12,419 nucleotides of DNA from positions 1 to 12,419 of the forward strand of contig JBIQJY010000076.1 in assembly GCA_044507065.1 (NCBI GenBank), in the 5' to 3' direction. Both the position numbers and the translations under genes were made by a program. Positions 6,262 through 12,419 of this stretch are shown piece after piece (the stretch's first letter is position 1; each line of letters begins with the position of its first letter). This DNA comes from SCN-69-37 sp044507065 (lineage in GTDB: Bacteria > Acidobacteriota > Vicinamibacteria > Vicinamibacterales > SCN-69-37). Under the pieces are notes generated by a model that ran no database searches, was not told the origin of the DNA, and saw only the letters and a program-made list of their open reading frames with translations.

Positions 6262-7791
6262 TCAGCGGGCAAAGATGCGGACCGGCGCGGCGATGCCCGC
6301 GACTTCGCGGTAGGTGCTCCCCGCCAGAACCAGCGTGTGTCCCTCGAGCACGACCCACGGTTCGTGTGCCAGCAGGCCGTTGTCGAAGAGCACGACGAAT
6401 GCCGGGGGCGCCTGTTCGACACGTTCGCGAAACCCGGGCCATCGCATGCGGGCGGCGGCGGCATCGGTCAGGCGTGCGAAGAAGCCCACCTGCAGATCGA
6501 GATAGGTCGCGTCGCTGTCGATCGCGAGTGTCGCGCCCCGGTCCACAATCTCCGTGCGGATGTAGTCGGCCGCATCCATCAGCGCCGGCGGATTCCTCGA
6601 GACGGGGCTGATCGGCCGCAGGACGGTGGCGGCAGTGCTCGATGAGCGCAGCGTGAACAGGCCGAGACCGACGGGCACCACGACCGCGAGCACGACGGTG
6701 GCGATGGCCAGGCGCCGCGCGCGCAGTGCGCCGCAGCGCGCCTCGTACCAGCGGAATCCGGTGAGGACGAACGGGAGCAGCAGCGACAGTTGCACGACGG
6801 TGAAGCGGCCGAGCGGCACGAAGTCGAACAGGATCGTCGTGCGCGCGGCGTAGTACAGCACGGGGACGAGGGCCGCCAGGCTGAGCCAGCGGGTGGCCGG
6901 GTGTCTGCGCCAGGCGATGACCATGCCCGTGATTCCGAGTGCTGCCACGCCGGGCGTGAGCGTGACGAATGCCATCGCGGGCCAGAACCCGATGCCCTGC
7001 GCACGCAGCCACCATCGCGGCCATCCGGGACCCACCGACTCGGCCCACGTCCGGTGGAAGGCATCGATGAAGGTGAGCGGGTAGAGTGCGTCGCCGAGGG
7101 CCGCCTGATTGCCAATCATCCAGAAGACCGGAAAGGGCAGGCACGCGACGAGGAACACCAGGCCCAGGCGAAGTCCGGCAGCCCTGTCATCGGTCCAGGC
7201 CAGGGGAGGGACGAGCGCCATCAGCGGCACGTACATCCACGCGTCGTAGCGCGTCGCGCCGGCGAGGTTGAGCGCGACGGCCGCTGCGAGAAATGACAGG
7301 ATGCGGCGGTCGTCCAGCCCGCGCGCGAATGCGGCAAACGCAGTCCACATCAGGCACAGCGCGACGGCCTCGCTGCCGCCCGTCGTCGACGCCTGGATGT
7401 GCAGTCCCCAGAGCGCGAACCCCAGGCACGCCCACACCGCGGCCCGGCCGTCGAAGTATCGCCGCGTCACGGCGTACAGCGGCACCACCGTCAGCACGCC
7501 GAACACGAAACTCACGATGCGCGAAGCGTCGTTGCGGTTGACCACTTCGAGCGCCGCGGCAATCAGGTACAGGTGCAGCGGGCCGAACTGTGCGGCCCCG
7601 TCGGCAAACGATGTGATGAGGTGCGGCGTACGCGCCCACCGCTCCGCCATTTCCGTGCGCGCCACGGCGTCGCCGTAGAGGTGTTCGTTCACCGGCAGCA
7701 CCACCAGCCGCACGACGGCCGCCGCGACCACGAGCATCAGCATCACCACGGCCGTGCGCGACGCGGTGGGGCGGGCGGATCCAGGCGGCAT
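6262..7791 (-). CDS. GT-C fold membrane glycosyltransferase (GT39/ArnT-like)
   Basis: This 509-residue polytopic membrane protein starts at the ATG at 7791. After a first membrane segment (about 13-33) comes a periplasmic loop with NEHLYGDAVARTEMAERW; D41 is in the position of the catalytic acidic residue of GT-C enzymes. QFGPLHLYLIAAAL (69-81) matches the P-hy-Y/L motif that opens the second membrane helix. About ten more hydrophobic segments follow to residue 380, then a soluble domain of about 130 residues (380-509). GT39/ArnT-like enzymes move a sugar from a polyprenyl-phosphate donor to protein or lipid A outside the inner membrane; donor and acceptor cannot be told here. The start is 14 nt beyond the envelope protease gene's stop, so they are probably co-transcribed. 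The open frame extends upstream to 8442, but that part lies inside the neighbour and lacks membrane pattern. Confidence 0.82.
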   Translation of the reverse strand: MPPGSARPTASRTAVVMLMLVVAAAVVRLVVLPVNEHLYGDAVARTEMAERWARTPHLITSFADGAAQFGPLHLYLIAAALEVVNRNDASRIVSFVFGVLTVVPLYAVTRRYFDGRAAVWACLGFALWGLHIQASTTGGSEAVALCLMWTAFAAFARGLDDRRILSFLAAAVALNLAGATRYDAWMYVPLMALVPPLAWTDDRAAGLRLGLVFLVACLPFPVFWMIGNQAALGDALYPLTFIDAFHRTWAESVGPGWPRWWLRAQGIGFWPAMAFVTLTPGVAALGITGMVIAWRRHPATRWLSLAALVPVLYYAARTTILFDFVPLGRFTVVQLSLLLPFVLTGFRWYEARCGALRARRLAIATVVLAVVVPVGLGLFTLRSSSTAATVLRPISPVSRNPPALMDAADYIRTEIVDRGATLAIDSDATYLDLQVGFFARLTDAAAARMRWPGFRERVEQAPPAFVVLFDNGLLAHEPWVVLEGHTLVLAGSTYREVAGIAAPVRIFAR

Positions 7792-7805
7792 GGCGGGTGA
7801 CTCTG

Positions 7806-10606
7806 TCAGAAGGCGTAGCCGACGCGGGTATAGACGCGCACGCCCGAACCGACGGAGTGACTGCCGTCGCGGCCGTAGGCGGCGCCTGTCGTTACGGTCA
7901 CGGGAAGGTAGTAGCCGAGGACGAGGTTCGCCGACAGCTCGACGCCGACCGACGTCTTGATCGCGCTCGACTGGAAGCGCCGCAGCCACGCGTGCCCCGC
8001 GTCGGCGGTCAGCGCGGCGTGCAGCGTGTGCAGCATCACCGGCCAGGCGCGCAGCCCACGCTGCGGCCGGAACAGCGGGATGCGGTAGTCGATGTTGACA
8101 AGGGCGACATGACGCCCGGCAAACGTGTTGGTGGCAAAGCCGCGCAACAGGCTGACGCCGTCGCTGTCGAGTGTCCCGGTCACGGTATTCGCGTCCCCGC
8201 CGCCGAGCAGGAACGCGCGTGTGACGTTCGCTTCGCCGCGCGAGGTGCCGCCGGCCGCGCGGACAGCGAGGACGTGATGGCGCCCCAGCCCCGGCAGGTA
8301 GGCGCGCGCATCGGCCGTGACGGTCGTCGCGTCGCCCGACGCGCCAAGCGCGCGCCGCGTGAACTCGGTCGCCATGCCGAACGTCAGGCCGCGCTCCGGG
8401 CTGATGGCATACCCCGGCTGTTGCGCCGACGTGAAACGCCACGCGAGGCGCGCGGCGCTCCGGTCGCGCGCGACCGACGCCTGGGTCGACATGCGCTCTT
8501 CGGTCGCATAAACGGCCATGACCTGCAGGGCGTGACTGTAGCGCATCCGTCGCACCGGCACCTGCAGCGTCAGTGCGGACGTCTCCTCGACGACTGTCGA
8601 CGGCGTGGCCAGCCCGGAGGCGGTCGGATCACCGCCGAAAAACGACGTCTTGCGCGCGGCGGATGCCACGACCTGCGGCTGCCAGCGCTCGTACGCGTAC
8701 CAGGCGGACCAGTCCGGAGCCGCCCCCGGCGACGGCGATCCCGATGGGCGCATGGTGGCCCACGTGGCCGACGTGCCCCACGCGTGGTATCCGAGCACGT
8801 CCTGTCCGAACGTCGCCGCGCCAATCCGGATGTGCTCGTCCTCGGCGACGACCAGCGGCGTCCACGACGTCGGTGTGATCGTGGGCCAGGGGCTGTACGG
8901 CTGCGAAGCCGAACGGGCTGAAGCCCGTTCGCTCCAGGGAAGCGTCGANNNNNNNNNNNNNNNNNNNNNNNNNNNNNNNNNNNNNNNNNNNNNNNNNNNN
9001 NNNNNNNNNNNNNNNNNNNNNNNNNNNNNNNNNNNNNNNNNNNNNNNNGCCCGTTCGCTCCAAACGGCCCGTTCGCTCCAGGGGCCTGTCGCGTAGGGCA
9101 TCTCGTAGATGTCCGATCCGTCCACGCCGTATCCCACGTAGAGCAGCGTCGCTCCGTCGCTCGAGACATCGGGCCAGGTCGCGCCGCCGGTCGTGTGCGT
9201 GAGCTGCCGGATGGCGCCGCTGTCGATATCGATCTCGAAGAGGTTGTACACGGCATCACCAAGGGCGCCCGCGGCAATGACGTTCCCGTTGGGGTGCCAG
9301 GTGGGCGTCGCCCATCGCATGTCGGGCACGTTCGTGATGAGTGTGTCCGGCGTCGAGCCCGACGGTGTGACAACGATGATCTGCTCGGCGTCCGCCCCGT
9401 GTTGTCGGACCACGGCTACGCGCTCGCCGTCGGGCGACCAGCGCGGCGCGGTGAACGCGGTGTCCGGTGCCGATGCGAGCACGCGGATCGCCGAGGCGAG
9501 CCCGTCCGGCCCGGCTGCCTGCAGGGCCGCGACGTCGATCGCAACGAGTTCGCGCTGCCCGGAGCCGTTGCGGACCGCCACGATCGTCCGCCCGTCGGGC
9601 GAGACGTCGGGATCGGCGAGGCGCCCGCCGGCAGTCAGCCAACGGACGTCGCCCGTCACCGGATCGAGTCGACGCAGGTCGCCGTACATCCCGACCCCGC
9701 GTCGGATCTCGAACTCGTCGTAGTAGATCCCCCCATCCGGCGCGATGCCCATCGTCGAGCCGAGCATGCGCGTGGTGATGCGCGTACGGGCAAGCGTGTC
9801 GAGTGCCAGGCGATAGAGCGCGGGCCGTTCGTGCGGCGTGCGCGACGAATAGGCCATCTCGCGCCCGCATGTCTCGCAGCCCGGTGGGAGGTAGCGCGGG
9901 CCGGACGCGATGTGCCCATCGTGTGTCAGGCGGCGGGCACGGGCCGTTGGCAGCGTGTCATCCGTCGTCCCGGCGGCGTCCTCCAGGCTGGCCTGATAGT
10001 CGCGCCAGAGCGTCGACAGGCTCGAGCCGTAGACGCCCCTGAACTTCCGTGTGCCGAGCCATGGCAGCGCCCGCGCCGTCGCCGTCGACAACTCGGCAAA
10101 TGTCCCGGGCCCGAAACGACGCGCGAGGTAGTCGTGAAAGCCGAGGCCATACGCGTAGTGCGCGTAGCCGTCGGGCCAGTCGGTCAGCCCGCCACCGACG
10201 CGATCGAGCGGCTCGAGCCGCCCCGCTCGTGCGGCCTCGTTCACGATGGCCGTGAAGTTCCCGGCGTGCAGACGCCCCGCGCCCGTCGCGGCGCTCTCGG
10301 TCCACGTGGCGAGGCCTTCGATCTGCCAGGCCGGCAGGGTGAGATTCGGAAACGCAAGCGCCGATCGCCCCAGCACGGCCCGGGCCACCTTTGCCCAGCC
10401 CCCGGACCGATCGAGGTGCACGACATGCGCGAACTCGTGGACGAACAGCGCGCGCAGCCAGTCGCGCGGATTGAGGCCGTCGGTGCCGGTCGGCGCGGCC
10501 GCGTAGATCGTGATGCGGTTGCGGGGCAGCGGCGTGGCGAAACCGTTGGCCGCGTCGGATTGATCGCTGAGCACGACGTGCGTGAACGCCGGCGGCGAGA
10601 CGCCGG
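7806..10606 (-). CDS. Envelope protein: gluzincin-type metalloprotease domain, TolB/PD40 beta-propeller and outer-membrane beta-barrel (N-terminus in gap, internal gap)
   Basis: Three parts can be read. (1) Next to the second gap is a metallopeptidase-like domain: VHEFAHVVHLD (HEFAH at 10425-10439), then WQIEGLATW (10302-10319), whose Glu fits the third zinc ligand of peptidase MA-type enzymes. (2) A propeller follows, with PD40-type repeats PDVSPDGRTIVAV, PRWSPDGERVAVV, PTWHPNGNVIAAG and PDVSSDGATLLYV (about 9130-9650). (3) The C-terminal 250 or so residues are an outer-membrane barrel, with LLRGFATNTFAGRHVALVNIDYRIPLF and a terminal RVGYAF whose final Phe fits the BAM signal. A CETC pair lies at 9867-9878. 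The start and signal peptide fall inside gap 10607-10706; the gap at 8949-9048 sits in the propeller-barrel linker. The frame agrees across that nominal gap, but its true length is unknown. Substrate unknown; probably surface-anchored proteolysis or binding. The glycosyltransferase follows 14 nt downstream. Confidence 0.82.
8911..8940. repeat. Perfect palindrome joined to one 18-bp repeat unit, left of the first gap
   Basis: GAACGGGC (8911-8918) and GCCCGTTC (8923-8930) are exact inverse complements around TGAA. The right arm continues into GCTCCAGGGA, so 8923-8940 matches the repeat unit at 9067-9084 in 17 of 18 positions. It lies inside the coding region for the propeller-barrel linker and is read in frame as PWSERASARSAS. 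Its form resembles short dispersed palindromic (REP-like) repeats. Confidence 0.75.
8949..9048. other. Assembly gap (100 N)
   Basis: Exactly 100 N, a conventional placeholder for unknown length. Related 18-bp repeats occur on both sides (8923-8940 and 9049-9084), which probably caused the break. The reading frame on both sides agrees only if the true length is 1 modulo 3, as 100 happens to be. Confidence 0.97.
9049..9084. repeat. Two 18-bp tandem repeats encoding (P/V)WSERA
   Basis: Units 9049-9066 and 9067-9084 share GCCCGTTCGCTCCA and differ only in the last four bases. Read on the minus strand they encode WSERA hexapeptides in the linker before the barrel. The array runs directly into the N gap, so the copy number is unknown. 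The 18-bp period keeps the frame. Confidence 0.8.
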
Positions 10607-10706
10607 NNNNNNNNNNNNNNNNNNNNNNNNNNNNNNNNNNNNNNNNNNNNNNNNNNNNNNNNNNNNNNNNNNNNNNNNNNNNNNNNNNNNNNNNNNNNNN
10701 NNNNNN
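10607..10706. other. Assembly gap (100 N) hiding the end of the AllE-like gene and the start of the envelope protease gene
   Basis: Exactly 100 N. The AllE-like gene enters it without its C-terminal cupin, and the protease gene leaves it without a signal peptide or initial strands. The missing coding sequence of the two genes must exceed 100 bp, probably by several hundred, so coordinates beyond this point are nominal. Confidence 0.97.
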
Positions 10707-11227
10707 CGGCAGACGACCGTGTTCACGCGGAAGTCGAACGCCACGTCGTCGGGGATCAGGCCGCGCACCTCGATCCACGGATCGTCGGCGAGGTGGGTGG
10801 GCGCGATATCGCGCTCGCGGCCGAAGTAGGCTGCCGGCACGCCGCGCCCGTCGAGCGACTCGTATGGTTTCTCGATGATGGCCGCGCGCGACACCGCCGT
10901 GGCGAAGATCGAGTGCGGGAACGCGGACGGCAGGTACGCGAAATCGCCGGCCACCAGGTGGTCGTCGCCAATCGTGAGAGCGCCGTCCAGGACATAGACG
11001 AACCGCTGCACGGTCGCCGGCCCGAGTTCGCCGTCGCCCTCGAGTTCCGCGGTGTACTGGGAGAACGCCGCGCCTCCGGCGGGCGAGATGTGGACGACGG
11101 CCGTGGCCCTGCGCATGCCGGGCAGGGCCGCCCGCACGAACGTGTCGGGTGTCTGCAGCAGGAAGCGGGACGTCCGGACGCTGCGCGTGTGACCGAGATG
11201 ATGCACGGGTTGATCCTCGTCCGACAT
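10707..11227 (-). CDS. allE: (S)-ureidoglycine aminohydrolase-like bicupin, 3' end lost in gap
   Basis: The first 173 residues are visible, starting at the ATG at 11227. RFLLQTPDTFVRAALPGM, AVVHISPAGGAAFSQY and VQRFVYVLDGALTI, then the cupin turn LVAGDFAYLPSAFPHSI, match the N-terminal cupin of AllE/UGlyAH. The visible part ends in FDFRVNTVVC, where the family moves into the second cupin. AllE converts (S)-ureidoglycine to (S)-ureidoglycolate and ammonia in allantoin (purine) breakdown. The Mn-binding residues lie in the C-terminal cupin, which is in the gap, so activity cannot be judged. Family length is about 260-280 residues, leaving about 90-100 unseen. The start is 1 nt after the response regulator's stop, so the two are translationally coupled. 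No other ureide gene is visible. Another bicupin of unknown substrate is the main alternative. Confidence 0.75.
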
Positions 11228-11228
11228 T

Positions 11229-12419
<1,191 letters not shown>

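Noticed and set aside
7792..8442. Upstream extension of the glycosyltransferase frame
   Set aside because: It overlaps the barrel domain of the envelope protein and has no membrane-helix pattern. The ATG at 7791 opens directly into a typical first membrane segment.
8923..9084. CRISPR array
   Set aside because: The visible units are 18 bp, directly abutting and in frame within a coding region, with no unique spacers and no cas genes.
8911..9084. Insertion sequence end at the first gap
   Set aside because: No transposase fragment, no target duplication and no terminal inverted repeats beyond the short palindrome.
9195..10829. Long plus-strand frame opposite the propeller and protease domains
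   Set aside because: Arg-rich shadow translation with no motifs, also passing through N; the minus strand has clear domain motifs.

Overview
This 12.4 kb window of very GC-rich DNA reads as ordinary chromosome from a Gram-negative, probably soil-dwelling bacterium. A CRTAC1/ASPIC-UnbV repeat protein, a Tat-exported beta-helix protein, DinB-fold proteins and an outer-membrane protease/propeller/barrel protein together suggest Acidobacteriota (Vicinamibacteria-like). That placement is inference from gene content, not from a marker gene. Two runs of exactly 100 N (8949-9048 and 10607-10706) are scaffolding placeholders, so the source is probably a draft or metagenome-assembled genome.

Left, plus strand (1-2787): a probable operon. 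It holds a MocR/YdcR-type GntR-HTH/aminotransferase regulator (5' end cut by the window), two different DinB-superfamily proteins, and the remnant of a short-chain dehydrogenase. Junctions are tight: a TGATG overlap, a 23-bp spacer with a strong AGGAGG, and an ATGA overlap. The SDR has lost its middle, including the catalytic Ser/Tyr/Lys region. The usual N-N-A-G-I motif is still legible one frame over, so the gene looks decayed.

Centre (2788-6261): a Tat-exported right-handed beta-helix protein on the plus strand converges on a large secreted FG-GAP/VCBS protein with an ASPIC/UnbV C-terminus on the minus strand. The latter has a good sigma70-like promoter (TTGACC-N18-GATAAT), a leader of about 118 nt with two hairpins, and a TTG start preceded by GGAG.

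Right, minus strand (6262-12419), in transcription order: an NtrC-type sigma54 response regulator (N-terminus outside the window); an (S)-ureidoglycine aminohydrolase (AllE-like) starting 1 nt after it and cut by the second gap; a large envelope protein combining a gluzincin-type HEFAH...EGLATW protease domain, a TolB/PD40 beta-propeller and a C-terminal outer-membrane barrel; and a GT-C (GT39/ArnT-like) membrane glycosyltransferase 14 nt downstream. The first gap lies in the propeller-barrel linker, inside 18-bp repeats encoding a (P/V)WSERA hexapeptide, one of them attached to a perfect palindrome. The second gap must hide several hundred bases, because both flanking genes lack large parts.

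I see no CRISPR array, phage or defence island, transposase, tRNA or rRNA. The points most worth a second look are the repeat and palindrome at the first gap, the decayed SDR, the three-part envelope protein, and the regulator-AllE coupling.
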